From a virus: a stretch of DNA of 64,000 nucleotides. Positions 1 to 6,728 of the stretch are shown here, one piece after another. Numbering within the stretch: the stretch's first letter is position 1; every line of letters starts with the position of its first letter. The position numbers were made by a program, and so were the translations under genes. The notes below the pieces were generated by a model, which saw only the letters and a program-made list of their open reading frames with translations, was not told the DNA's origin and made no database searches. Where the stretch lies: positions 1 through 64,000 of the IMG/VR virus record IMGVR_UViG_3300005264_000002; one strand, written 5' to 3'.

Positions 1-1
1 A

Positions 2-88
2 AAGGTGACAATGAAAGGTGGCCCAAGTTGTGTCGATTTCTGCTCTAAATATGAGATGTCGAATTACCATAAAAGGAGGAATAAGTGA
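2..88 (+). CDS. C-terminal end of a small Cys-containing protein (partial)
   Basis: An open frame runs in from the left edge and stops at 86-88, overlapping the start of the next gene by 4 bases, as is usual for translationally coupled genes here. The visible tail of about 28 residues carries two Cys separated by four residues and ends in a basic stretch. An internal ATG at 11 could also start a 25-residue peptide. No family can be assigned. Short length and the missing 5' part keep confidence low. Confidence 0.35.
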   Translation, partial: KVTMKGGPSCVDFCSKYEMSNYHKRRNK

Positions 89-366
89 TTAAAGCAATTA
101 AAACCTATTTAAGGTATCGTAAGATTAGAAGATTATTTATTAAGTTTCTTAAGGACAATGATATCTATTATGCTTTCCAACTAGAACTAGATGCTGATCT
201 TGAATATTTTGATTTTAATAGTTATGTAAAAGAAAAAATATCATCAGGATTAGGATATGGCCTAATCTCATCAGCTTTTTCATGGGATCTTTCTCCTCAA
301 GGGCATACTTTTTGGGATAAGTTAAATGATAAATGGCAAGACATCATTATCGGAGTCAATAAATGA
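85..366 (+). CDS. Hypothetical phage protein (93 aa)
   Basis: GTG start at 85 follows a good AAAAGGAGGAATAA ribosome binding site. The N-terminal third is basic (KAIKTYLRYRKIRRL), then acidic, and the C-terminal third has a SPQGHTFWDKL segment. Similar F/W-x-PQGHxFW segments occur in small T4-like phage proteins of unknown function (from memory, not searched). No signal peptide or membrane segment. Its stop overlaps the next start by 4 bases, so it is in one operon with the genes at 363 and 593. Function unknown. Confidence 0.75.
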   Translation: MIKAIKTYLRYRKIRRLFIKFLKDNDIYYAFQLELDADLEYFDFNSYVKEKISSGLGYGLISSAFSWDLSPQGHTFWDKLNDKWQDIIIGVNK

Positions 367-596
367 GTTATCTAATAACCTTTATTTCAGGACTAATTAT
401 CAGTTTTATTATCTTTTCATATACTGGTAAGCCTGAATGTCCAAAGACTTATAATCTTCGATCTGATCATATGTTTACTGGAATGCCTAAGCACCACATA
501 CAACTAATAGATTATGGTAACAGGATTGAGGCAAGTTATTTTTGTAATAATGAAAGACAGTTCTATTTGATTGATTACAAGGATGAAGAGGAATGA
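363..596 (+). CDS. Small membrane-anchored hypothetical protein (77 aa)
   Basis: Starts within the stop region of the upstream gene (ATGA overlap). Residues about 3-20 (YLITFISGLIISFIIFSY) are a single hydrophobic segment, consistent with an N-terminal anchor and the remaining 55 residues on one side of the inner membrane. Two Cys are present in the soluble part. No family recognised. Lies in the 85-868 operon of small genes. Confidence 0.7.
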   Translation: MSYLITFISGLIISFIIFSYTGKPECPKTYNLRSDHMFTGMPKHHIQLIDYGNRIEASYFCNNERQFYLIDYKDEEE

Positions 597-868
597 ATTA
601 CTTATTTATTGGTGGACAAGAACACAAGAAGAGAAGATATGTCCCCGTAATGAGTGGAGATCTTGAGCCTGTTCCAATATTTGAGGTCCCCATAAAAGAT
701 TGTTTGACCTCTATTTCAGGCAAACCTCCCTCTCCTCCAGATACTTGGCCAGCTAAGTTAAGATATAGAAGAGTATCTATTAAAGGCAAGAAAGAAACAT
801 TCCATATGTTTATCCTTGCCCATATGGATATTGATGAAGCATTAGAGCTATTACTTAATAAAGATTAA
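593..868 (+). CDS. Hypothetical protein (91 aa)
   Basis: Overlaps the upstream stop by 4 bases. The protein has a Pro-rich centre (KPPSPPDTW) and a C-terminal helix-like tail. No signal peptide, membrane segment or metal motif. Last gene of the first operon; a 123-base gap with a promoter follows. Function unknown. Confidence 0.7.
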   Translation: MNYLFIGGQEHKKRRYVPVMSGDLEPVPIFEVPIKDCLTSISGKPPSPPDTWPAKLRYRRVSIKGKKETFHMFILAHMDIDEALELLLNKD

Positions 869-930
869 CTCTCCTATCCCCCTGCAATCATTCAAAAGTA
901 TAAGGATAATTGCTAGGGAGAAATATAAAA

Positions 931-961
931 AAAAGATATCCTTCTCAGATACACGTATAAC
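931..961 (+). promoter_or_regulatory. Promoter of the AAAAGATA/CGTATAAT class
   Basis: AAAAGATA at 931-938 and CGTATAAC at 954-961 are 15 nt apart. The same pair recurs before several replication and left-arm genes. It drives the gene at 992 with a leader of about 25-30 nt that contains the AGGAG ribosome binding site. Confidence 0.75.
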
Positions 962-991
962 ATTCTATCAACAATTAATCAGGAGCAATAA

Positions 992-1462
992 ATGAAAGAT
1001 CAAATCCAAGAAAAACTTAATCAAATCTCTGATCTAATCATAAGAATCAATTTAGAAACAGATCTAGCTGCATGGTGCAGTGTGAATGGCCACGTTAATA
1101 CTATAAATCTATCTATATCTGAAACAAAGGATCGTTTCCAGGATAAGCTTCATAAAGCAGAATTAAGATATCAACCGTTCCTATGGGATTTCCAATCTAA
1201 AGAAGCTCAAGAAGAAATGATTAAGAAATGGTTTGAAGAGTTTAAAAATGATGCTGATCAGATAATTAAAGATCTTTCAGATACACTTGCTAAAAATTGG
1301 GAAGAAATTCACATAGTAAGTGTAAGTCTTAAGGAAACATCTTTTAGCCAGCCATTCTTATCTATAGAAGAAGCTCAAAAATATGAGAAGAAAATGAAGA
1401 GAAAGTATGGGAAAGTAACAGGGGCATTTATTAGTATCAATACAGAATCGAGGGAGAAATGA
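992..1462 (+). CDS. Hypothetical helical protein (156 aa)
   Basis: ATG follows CAGGAGCAATAA. The protein is highly charged and predicted mostly helical, with coiled-coil-like stretches at the start and middle and a Lys-rich segment near residues 128-142. No signal peptide or membrane span. It is the first gene after the promoter at 931-961 and is coupled by a 4-base overlap to the gene at 1459. No family recognised. Confidence 0.75.
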   Translation: MKDQIQEKLNQISDLIIRINLETDLAAWCSVNGHVNTINLSISETKDRFQDKLHKAELRYQPFLWDFQSKEAQEEMIKKWFEEFKNDADQIIKDLSDTLAKNWEEIHIVSVSLKETSFSQPFLSIEEAQKYEKKMKRKYGKVTGAFISINTESREK

Positions 1463-1644
1463 AATATATTATCCATAAAGCAGATTATAAGAATAAAACT
1501 GAGATCCCAATAGGTTTTGGTCAATATAGAAATTTTCCTGGAGTTGTTTGTGATAAAAAATATCCTTGGAATAGGAGGATGTATCGTACAACTAGAAACT
1601 GGAAAGATGTTACTTGTTTAAAATGTTTAAGTAAGAAGAGATAA
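1459..1644 (+). CDS. Small hypothetical protein, possibly metal binding (61 aa)
   Basis: Overlaps the upstream stop by 4 bases. Basic and aromatic-rich, with a Cys near residue 31 and a C-terminal CLKC pair. The CxxC could belong to a small zinc site, but only three Cys are present, so a full four-Cys site would need a His. Function unknown. Confidence 0.6.
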   Translation: MKYIIHKADYKNKTEIPIGFGQYRNFPGVVCDKKYPWNRRMYRTTRNWKDVTCLKCLSKKR

Positions 1645-1648
1645 TCAT

Positions 1649-1834
1649 ATGAATGTAATACTATTAGCTAAATTCATCTACATGTTAAACATCTCTCCAT
1701 TTGAGAAGAAAGCTTTAACAGCTTGTTTAATGTACAATAGACCTAAACAGGAGATTAATATTCCTCTACTTTGTGGATGTTCTAAGACATTAGAATTAAA
1801 ATCTAAAAAGCTTCTGAATGTTTGTTCAGAATAA
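1649..1834 (+). CDS. Small hypothetical protein (61 aa)
   Basis: ATG at 1649 lies 4 bases after the upstream stop. The ribosome binding site is weak (AAGAGATAATC), so translation may be coupled. Contains a CGC motif near residue 43 and two further Cys, no clear membrane span. The stop is immediately followed by the 28-bp tandem repeat. No family recognised. Confidence 0.5.
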   Translation: MNVILLAKFIYMLNISPFEKKALTACLMYNRPKQEINIPLLCGCSKTLELKSKKLLNVCSE

Positions 1835-1900
1835 TTAACTGTATATATTATCCATTGGATAATTAACTGTATATATTATCCATTGGATAATTAAATTAAC
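1831..1900 (+). repeat. 28-bp tandem repeat, 2.5 copies, carrying two late-type promoter motifs
   Basis: An identical 28-base unit occupies 1831-1858 and 1859-1886, followed by a partial third copy. Each full unit holds CTGTATATATT (1839-1849 and 1867-1877), which fits the TGTAWRTAT motif found before virion genes. ATCCATTGGAT in each unit is also nearly palindromic. The array sits directly upstream of the lipoprotein gene at 1919. Confidence 0.8.
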
Positions 1901-1918
1901 TTGATCTAGGAGGTCAAA

Positions 1919-2317
1919 ATGAAATCGTTTCTTTGTTTACTTTTATTGATTGGTTGCTTAACCTTTTCCTTTACTAGCTGTGATAAGAATGAAATCAAAT
2001 CAAAGCTATCAGAAAAAATCTCTCACACTGCTTCTAGAATACTCATTAATGAACTTGAATGTTCTAATGGTGATTTAGTTAGATCAGATATGAAAGCAAG
2101 AACTGATAAGCTTTTTAAAGTAGAAGCAACTAAATCTACTCTTGGGGGATCTAAAGTCCTTATCTGCAAGACTCTATCCAGTGCCATGTTGCCTGTTGTC
2201 TTAGACCTGATGAAATCAGGAAAATTATCTAATTGGGGATGTAAAGTAGAGAAAGGTGAAGCCGCTCTATTGTCCTTAATGTATAAAGGTTGTGATGGAC
2301 TTGCCAAACCTGATTAG
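1919..2317 (+). CDS. Predicted lipoprotein (132 aa)
   Basis: A strong AGGAGG precedes ATG at 1919. Residues 1-21 form a signal peptide (MKS, hydrophobic core, FTSC lipobox) predicting signal-peptidase-II cleavage before Cys21 and lipid attachment. The mature part of about 110 residues is soluble and has four more Cys, which could form disulfides outside the cytoplasm. It is preceded by a doubled late-type promoter motif and followed by a terminator, so it is a single-gene unit expected to be made with the virion genes. Roles in superinfection exclusion or lysis control are possible; none is shown. Confidence 0.8.
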   Translation: MKSFLCLLLLIGCLTFSFTSCDKNEIKSKLSEKISHTASRILINELECSNGDLVRSDMKARTDKLFKVEATKSTLGGSKVLICKTLSSAMLPVVLDLMKSGKLSNWGCKVEKGEAALLSLMYKGCDGLAKPD

Positions 2318-2354
2318 TTACTATATAGTTTAAATTCATTCGATATAAAAGTAT

Positions 2355-2394
2355 GCCCCTCTTGACAGCTAGACCAAGCGAAGAGGGGCTTTTT
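2355..2394 (+). terminator. Rho-independent terminator
   Basis: GCCCCTCTT (2355-2363) pairs with AAGAGGGGC (2381-2389) and is followed by a T run. It closes the lipoprotein transcription unit. Confidence 0.85.
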
Positions 2395-2403
2395 ATTGCC
2401 CAA

Positions 2404-2434
2404 AAAAGATATATCTCATTCTAATCCGTATAAT
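2404..2434 (+). promoter_or_regulatory. Promoter of the AAAAGATA/CGTATAAT class
   Basis: AAAAGATA at 2404-2411 and CGTATAAT at 2427-2434, 15 nt apart, directly after the terminator. Drives the endolysin gene at 2473. Confidence 0.8.
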
Positions 2435-2472
2435 ATTCAATCAATTAATAATCTATCAATATCAAGGAGAAA

Positions 2473-3612
2473 ATGATGGAAAAGAAACGTATAGCCTTAA
2501 TTGTTGGACATACAGCGAAGAGGCCTGGAGCAACTAATTACTTAGGAGAGTCTGAGTATGCTTTTAATTCAAGGATAGCTAGAGATATGGAAGTCATGAT
2601 AGAAGCTGTATCTGAAGACTGTGTATCTAGAATCTTTTATCGAGATGGAGTTGGAAGATCAGGAGTGGCCGATAAAGTTATAGAATGGAAAGCTGATTTA
2701 TCAATTGAATTACATTTTAATTCATTCGCTCAAAAAGCTAAAGGATGTGAGATCTTAGTTTTAAGTGATGATAGAAAATCAATAGATATAGCTGATCAAA
2801 TTACAACTAAATTATCAGAAGAATTTGGAATAGTAGAAAGACATATCAATGGAGTTAAACGGTTAATAGATGGGAACAGAGGATATTATAATCTTAAGCT
2901 CCTCCAAACAATCCCCATTAATATCCTTATTGAACCTTGTTTTGCTAACATGAAGACAAAAGAATCCCAAGCAATCTTTGAGAATGAAAATAGGTATGTA
3001 GATGTATTGGCCAAAGAATTAATCATAGCTGTCAATGGAACTTTTATCCCAAGAACAAAAGAACAAGAAAAAGATAGTGATGAACCTCTAAAAGATGATC
3101 TCTTCAATTTCATGATGGAATTCTATCCAGAAATTCTTCCTAAAGGATCAGCAGGGATAATTCAATTAATCCTAGATCAAGAGAGACGAATAGAGAAACT
3201 TACTCATATCATTGATGGACAAAAAGAAGCTTGGGATGGATTTTGTGGAGAATTAACTGATGCTTTTGGAAAAGCTACAAAAAAATCAGAAGAGGCTTGG
3301 TTTAAAAAGATAGAGGATAAGGAGTTAAGATCTAAAAAATCTGGCAAGATAATGTGTCAAAAATGTGAGAGGAAGGAAGTAGATCTTGAAATTTGTCCAG
3401 TTATCAAACTGAAAGAAGATGATCCAATCTTAGTTTGTTCAGATTGTTTTGATAATCATATTGAGAGAGAAGAGGAAACAATTACAATTCCTGAGGCAAT
3501 AGCTTGCCAGGCATGTAAAAATAAAAAAGCAAATCATAAGATTATGCCAGGATTAGGAACTAAGGAAGAATCTTGGCTTTGTGAAGATTGCCTTGAAGAA
3601 CATCTAGGATAA
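2473..3612 (+). CDS. N-acetylmuramoyl-L-alanine amidase with two C-terminal zinc ribbons (endolysin)
   Basis: Residues 5-190 match the zinc amidase_3 family, which cleaves the bond between N-acetylmuramic acid and L-alanine in peptidoglycan. Candidate zinc ligands are His13 (VGHTAKRPGA), Glu28 (SEYAFN) and His81 (ELHFNSF); Glu154 (LIEPCF) is the likely catalytic residue. A helical linker with a coiled-coil-like segment follows. The C-terminus carries two copies of a CxxC...CxxC module (about residues 296-335 and 344-378), each ending xCxDCxxxH/E. There is no signal peptide, so export would need a holin. A second start three bases downstream is possible. The zinc ribbons are unusual for an endolysin and may bind the wall or DNA, or mediate oligomerisation. 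Confidence 0.88.
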   Translation: MMEKKRIALIVGHTAKRPGATNYLGESEYAFNSRIARDMEVMIEAVSEDCVSRIFYRDGVGRSGVADKVIEWKADLSIELHFNSFAQKAKGCEILVLSDDRKSIDIADQITTKLSEEFGIVERHINGVKRLIDGNRGYYNLKLLQTIPINILIEPCFANMKTKESQAIFENENRYVDVLAKELIIAVNGTFIPRTKEQEKDSDEPLKDDLFNFMMEFYPEILPKGSAGIIQLILDQERRIEKLTHIIDGQKEAWDGFCGELTDAFGKATKKSEEAWFKKIEDKELRSKKSGKIMCQKCERKEVDLEICPVIKLKEDDPILVCSDCFDNHIEREEETITIPEAIACQACKNKKANHKIMPGLGTKEESWLCEDCLEEHLG

Positions 3613-3650
3613 TAATATCAGGGGCCTATCTATCTCTAGGATGAGCTCCT

Positions 3651-3674
3651 ATCTTTTATTTAACAATAAAAGAT
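3651..3674. promoter_or_regulatory. Perfect 10-bp inverted repeat overlapping a promoter
   Basis: ATCTTTTATT (3651-3660) and AATAAAAGAT (3665-3674) form a perfect dyad with a 4-nt loop. The right arm coincides with the AAAAGATA box of the promoter at 3668-3698. No T run follows, so an operator is as likely as a terminator. Confidence 0.55.
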
Positions 3675-3698
3675 AAAACCTTTTCACAAACGTATAAT
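3668..3698 (+). promoter_or_regulatory. Promoter of the AAAAGATA/CGTATAAT class
   Basis: AAAAGATA at 3668-3675 and CGTATAAT at 3691-3698 with a 15-nt gap. Drives the operon beginning at 3734 that includes the DNA methyltransferase. Confidence 0.78.
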
Positions 3699-3733
3699 CA
3701 TAAATAATAAAAAACTTTTCAAAAGGAAGTGAT

Positions 3734-4096
3734 ATGTTAACAACAGAAGAACTTGAACAAAAAATAGAAGATTGGCACAATAGAACATCAGTTGCCCAAA
3801 AGAATACCATAAAGACAGGGCAAATAATAACAGCAGAAGAAGCTAAAAAACTTATGAGAGACAATCAAAAAATATGTATGGAAAGTGTTAACCATATTCT
3901 CAGTTACATTGAAGGAAAGATAAAAGATTCATGTAAAAATGGAGGATGTGCGACTACATTTACCTATGATCCAGACATTAATAATGAAACTAGAGAAGAA
4001 ATTTCTACTCAATTATGCAGCTTAGGGTATAAGTGTCCTCTTAGGTCACTTACAGGAACACCGGAAACTATTCTTATCTCTTGGAAGGAGGATTAA
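3734..4096 (+). CDS. Hypothetical protein (120 aa)
   Basis: ATG follows AAAAGGAAGTGAT. The N-terminal half is helical and charged; the C-terminal half has four Cys (CKNGGC, then two spaced Cys), possibly a small metal site. First gene of the promoter at 3668-3698 and directly abutting the next gene. No family recognised. Confidence 0.75.
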   Translation: MLTTEELEQKIEDWHNRTSVAQKNTIKTGQIITAEEAKKLMRDNQKICMESVNHILSYIEGKIKDSCKNGGCATTFTYDPDINNETREEISTQLCSLGYKCPLRSLTGTPETILISWKED

Positions 4097-4381
4097 ATGT
4101 TTAAAGATGGAATTATTGTCCCAGATATCCCTAACAATGTTACTAGACCTCATAATCTTACTGAATTAAATTTAAATCTTACTCCAGATCAATCCAGATT
4201 ATTAAAAGCATTTATGATGGATATCAAAGGGAAGCAAGATCCTATCCTTGGATTCCTTAAGATGAAATATTGGTTCCTAAGAATATGGGAAGCTGGAGAG
4301 AGGGATGGAAATGTTGATAAAGAGTTAGTTAATCAGTGGAGAAAGAAAAAAGCAGAGATTCTAAACAAAAAGGAGAGATAG
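4097..4381 (+). CDS. Hypothetical protein (94 aa)
   Basis: The ATG starts one base after the previous stop, with an AAGGAGG site at the end of that gene. Sequence is mixed helical with a basic tail. No membrane span, Cys or known motif. Its last codons overlap the first copy of a 25-bp direct repeat. Function unknown. Confidence 0.7.
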   Translation: MFKDGIIVPDIPNNVTRPHNLTELNLNLTPDQSRLLKAFMMDIKGKQDPILGFLKMKYWFLRIWEAGERDGNVDKELVNQWRKKKAEILNKKER

Positions 4382-4391
4382 AATTATGTCA
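4367..4391 (+). repeat. 25-bp direct repeat, copy 1 (ribosome binding site and start codon)
   Basis: An exact 25-base sequence with the site AAGGAGAGATAGAATTATGTCA is present here and again at 4741-4765. In both places it supplies the ribosome binding site, ATG and first two codons of a gene. The copies are 374 bases apart. Confidence 0.9.
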
Positions 4392-4565
4392 AAGATAACG
4401 TGGAAAGTTGATTGTGATCAATGTAAAAAGAGGATCGCTGATAGTGAATCAGTTAAATCTTCTTCTTATGATCTTATTACTCAAGCAGGATCTTTTGATG
4501 TTCCTCTCCATTTTTGTAGCGAGAAATGCCAAAATAAATTTAACCAAAATGATGAGGAGGATTAA
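4386..4565 (+). CDS. Small zinc-finger protein, TRASH/MYM-like (59 aa)
   Basis: ATG at 4386 with GGAGAGATAGAATT upstream; stop abuts the next ATG. The protein has CxxC near residues 10-13 and an FCSEKCxxxF segment near the C-terminus. CxxC followed by FCSxxCxxxF is the hallmark of TRASH/MYM-type treble-clef zinc sites, so this is probably a single small zinc domain. Target unknown. Confidence 0.7.
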   Translation: MSKITWKVDCDQCKKRIADSESVKSSSYDLITQAGSFDVPLHFCSEKCQNKFNQNDEED

Positions 4566-4769
4566 ATGCTTAAATATAAAATAGAAATAATTTCTCACAG
4601 TATGTCAGGATTAATCAATGATATTGAGCAAACACTTCTATCATTAAAAGCTGATCCTGAATCTATTAAAAGAATTGAATCTAAAGGGATGGAATCTATC
4701 TTTTTTACACAAAGATCTAATATCTCAATAATAGATACAGAAAAAGGAGAGATAGAATTATGTCATTAA
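4566..4769 (+). CDS. Hypothetical protein (67 aa)
   Basis: ATG directly follows the upstream TAA, with GATGAGGAGGAT as ribosome binding site. Small mixed-charge protein without Cys motif or membrane segment. It overlaps the methyltransferase start by 10 bases and is enclosed, with the 4386 gene, by the two copies of the 25-bp repeat. Function unknown. Confidence 0.65.
   Translation: MLKYKIEIISHSMSGLINDIEQTLLSLKADPESIKRIESKGMESIFFTQRSNISIIDTEKGEIELCH
4741..4765 (+). repeat. 25-bp direct repeat, copy 2
   Basis: Exact second copy of the 4367-4391 sequence; it provides the ribosome binding site and start of the DNA methyltransferase. Confidence 0.9.
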
Positions 4770-5716
4770 CTTATAGAGATCTATTTACAGGGATAGGAGG
4801 TTTCGCTCAAGCTCTCCATGAATTAGATCCAAATGCTCAATGTTATTCAATGAGCGAAAATGATAAATGGGCCAATAAAATATTAGATAAAAGATTCCCA
4901 GGGATAGTTAACCTAGGAGATATTAATACAATCAATCCTAAAACCCTAGAACCTGTTGATTTAATTATGGGAGGATTCCCCTGTACTGATTTATCAATCC
5001 AAAGAGGCAAAGGAAGAATGGGATTAGGTGGACAAAAATCAGGACTCTTCTTTAAATTTTTAGAGATCATTAAGCAGAGCAAACCTAATTATTTCCTCAT
5101 AGAGAACGTTGCTTCTATGTCTAAGGCCAATAAAAATTTAATTACTGAAATGGTAGGGGTTGAACCAATAGAGATTAACAGTGGCCTTTTATCAGCTCAA
5201 AATAGGCGTAGATTGTATTGGTGCAATTGGGAAGTTCCTCTTCCAGAAGATAAGGGGATTACTCTAATGGATATTAAAGTGGAGGATGATTTTAAATATG
5301 CTTATGCTTGGAGTAAATCATATCGGCCAGCAGTTATTGCTTGTCCAATAACTAAAGAACTTAAACCAGCATCATTTGATGAAAGAATTAGATATGATGG
5401 GAAAGCAAATAGTTTAACTACTAGCATTAATGGAACTGAATCCCTTAACTTCTTTACTAAAGAACCATTAGATTTTAAGCCTAGGAAAGTATTCAATAGA
5501 CACGACATGTTACCCTACAATCTAGGAGTAAAAGGAGAAGATTGGAGGCCCATTAATTTAATTGAATGTGCCAGACTTCAAACTTTCCCTGATGATTGGT
5601 GTAAAGGATTATCTAACCATCAACAATATAAAAGATTTGGTAATGCTGTCACCAAAGAAGTAATTAAATATATATTAAGTTATTGTCCAGGAGTTAGAAA
5701 TGTTAGTAAAGATTAG
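4760..5716 (+). CDS. DNA (cytosine-5-)-methyltransferase
   Basis: Transfers a methyl group from S-adenosylmethionine to C5 of cytosine in DNA. Motifs in order: I, DLFTGIGGF (7-15); IV, GGFPCTDLS with catalytic Cys75; VI, ENV (about 113-115); VIII, QNRRRLYW; a target-recognition region from about residue 170 to 255; IX, ECARLQTFPDDW; X, RFGNAVTKEV. At 318 aa it is short but complete. No restriction endonuclease is visible beside it, so it is an orphan methyltransferase, likely protecting phage DNA or regulating genes. The target cannot be read from sequence alone. The window is enriched in GGCC, one candidate. Confidence 0.95.
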   Translation: MSLTYRDLFTGIGGFAQALHELDPNAQCYSMSENDKWANKILDKRFPGIVNLGDINTINPKTLEPVDLIMGGFPCTDLSIQRGKGRMGLGGQKSGLFFKFLEIIKQSKPNYFLIENVASMSKANKNLITEMVGVEPIEINSGLLSAQNRRRLYWCNWEVPLPEDKGITLMDIKVEDDFKYAYAWSKSYRPAVIACPITKELKPASFDERIRYDGKANSLTTSINGTESLNFFTKEPLDFKPRKVFNRHDMLPYNLGVKGEDWRPINLIECARLQTFPDDWCKGLSNHQQYKRFGNAVTKEVIKYILSYCPGVRNVSKD

Positions 5717-5897
5717 TGAAGTCTGTGGAAATTGTAACTGTCAAGATCGAGGAAACATTATTGATGTAGCAATGAATCCTTTAAGCGAGGAAGCTGCTTA
5801 TTATGATTGCGATGGGATAATGTGGCATTTGTACAGTGGAGATTTTGAGCCTCTAAATATATATAAATCAGCAGAAACAATTGGACAAAGTTTTTAA
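5700..5897 (+). CDS. Small Cys-containing hypothetical protein (65 aa)
   Basis: Start overlaps the methyltransferase 3' end by 17 bases with GGAG at a usual spacing. Has a CGNCNC cluster at residues 9-14 and a single later Cys, possibly a metal site. Acidic in its second half. No family recognised. Confidence 0.6.
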   Translation: MLVKISEVCGNCNCQDRGNIIDVAMNPLSEEAAYYDCDGIMWHLYSGDFEPLNIYKSAETIGQSF

Positions 5898-5921
5898 CCA
5901 ATAATCACAAAGGAGGAAATT

Positions 5922-6236
5922 GTGGAAACAACAAAAAATGTAGAGTATGCAGTAGTATTAATTAAGTCATTAAATGACACTAGACCAACAAAACTGGAAA
6001 ACATTGCAGTGGCCAAAGGATTATCAATGGCCTTCATGGAACAAGTCGCAAGAAAGTTAAGGCAAGCTGGAATAATAGCATCCTTCAGAGGTCCAGGAGG
6101 AGGATATGTCATTTGTGATAGGAAGATAACCTTTTATGATATTGAAAGAGTTATGCATGAAGAAAGGGAGATCTCTCCAGTTATTAAACCTTACATGGAT
6201 CAAGTTAATAGCGTCTTAAAATCTATAGAGATATAG
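5922..6236 (+). CDS. Rrf2-family winged-helix transcriptional regulator
   Basis: GTG start after AAAGGAGGAAATT. The 104-residue protein aligns by eye with Rrf2 regulators along its length: EYAVVLIKSL at the start, a helix-turn-helix (ENIAVAKGLSMAFMEQVARKLRQAGII) and the wing RGPGGGYVI. Cellular Rrf2 proteins (IscR, NsrR) bind Fe-S clusters through three Cys after the wing; those are absent here, so it is probably a cluster-free DNA-binding protein. It is unusual in a lytic-type phage and could control one of the promoter classes of this genome. Confidence 0.88.
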   Translation: METTKNVEYAVVLIKSLNDTRPTKLENIAVAKGLSMAFMEQVARKLRQAGIIASFRGPGGGYVICDRKITFYDIERVMHEEREISPVIKPYMDQVNSVLKSIEI

Positions 6237-6245
6237 GAGTTAGAA

Positions 6246-6467
6246 GTGGAACAAATTAAAGAAAAGTGTTCATCATGTAAATTCTATAAGATTAGAGGAA
6301 TGGGGGGAGTTTGTAGGTTTAATCCCCCTACTCCTCCTTTAGATCCAAACAAAGCTGTGATAGGAGAGTTTGTCAAAGTTTGTAATAATGATTGGTGCGG
6401 GCAATATAAAAGAAGACCAATCTCAAAGACATTACCTAAACAAGCACCAAGTTTTAATATAGATTAG
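6246..6467 (+). CDS. Small Cys-rich phage protein (73 aa)
   Basis: GTG start after TAGGAGTTAGAA. Contains CSSC (residues 8-11), a Cys near 23 in GVCRFNPPTPP, and DWCGQY near the end. The C..C, CR.PP, WCG(E/Q)Y layout recurs in small phage proteins of unknown function and likely forms one metal-binding site. Neighbouring small zinc proteins suggest similar early roles. Confidence 0.75.
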   Translation: MEQIKEKCSSCKFYKIRGMGGVCRFNPPTPPLDPNKAVIGEFVKVCNNDWCGQYKRRPISKTLPKQAPSFNID

Positions 6468-6473
6468 GGGGGA

Positions 6474-6719
6474 ATGGTGAGATCTAAAATGTGTAAAGCA
6501 TGTTTTATCGTTAAGAATGTTAATCAATTCTATGAAGGTAGGGCAATTTGTAAAGATTGCAAAAGCTCAGATAATGCTAACTATGAGATAAATAAGAACG
6601 CAGAAAAAAATCCTAAAAATTATATGGTATGCAATGGTTGTGATCGTACCTTTCGCAAGTATAAAGATAATAGGAAAGAATGTAAATTTTGTGGTAGTAA
6701 TGATGTCGAATCGTATTAG
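6474..6719 (+). CDS. Double zinc-ribbon protein (81 aa)
   Basis: Four CxxC pairs (CKAC, CKDC, CNGC, CKFC) make two predicted zinc ribbons joined by a short linker. The purine-rich AGGGGGGA is very close to ATG 6474, so GTG at 6477 may be the real start. Likely binds nucleic acid or protein; target unknown. Confidence 0.75.
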   Translation: MVRSKMCKACFIVKNVNQFYEGRAICKDCKSSDNANYEINKNAEKNPKNYMVCNGCDRTFRKYKDNRKECKFCGSNDVESY

Positions 6720-6728
6720 GAGGAATTA

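Noticed and set aside
1831-1886. CRISPR-like array
   Set aside because: The repeats are directly adjacent with no spacers; it is a simple tandem duplication.
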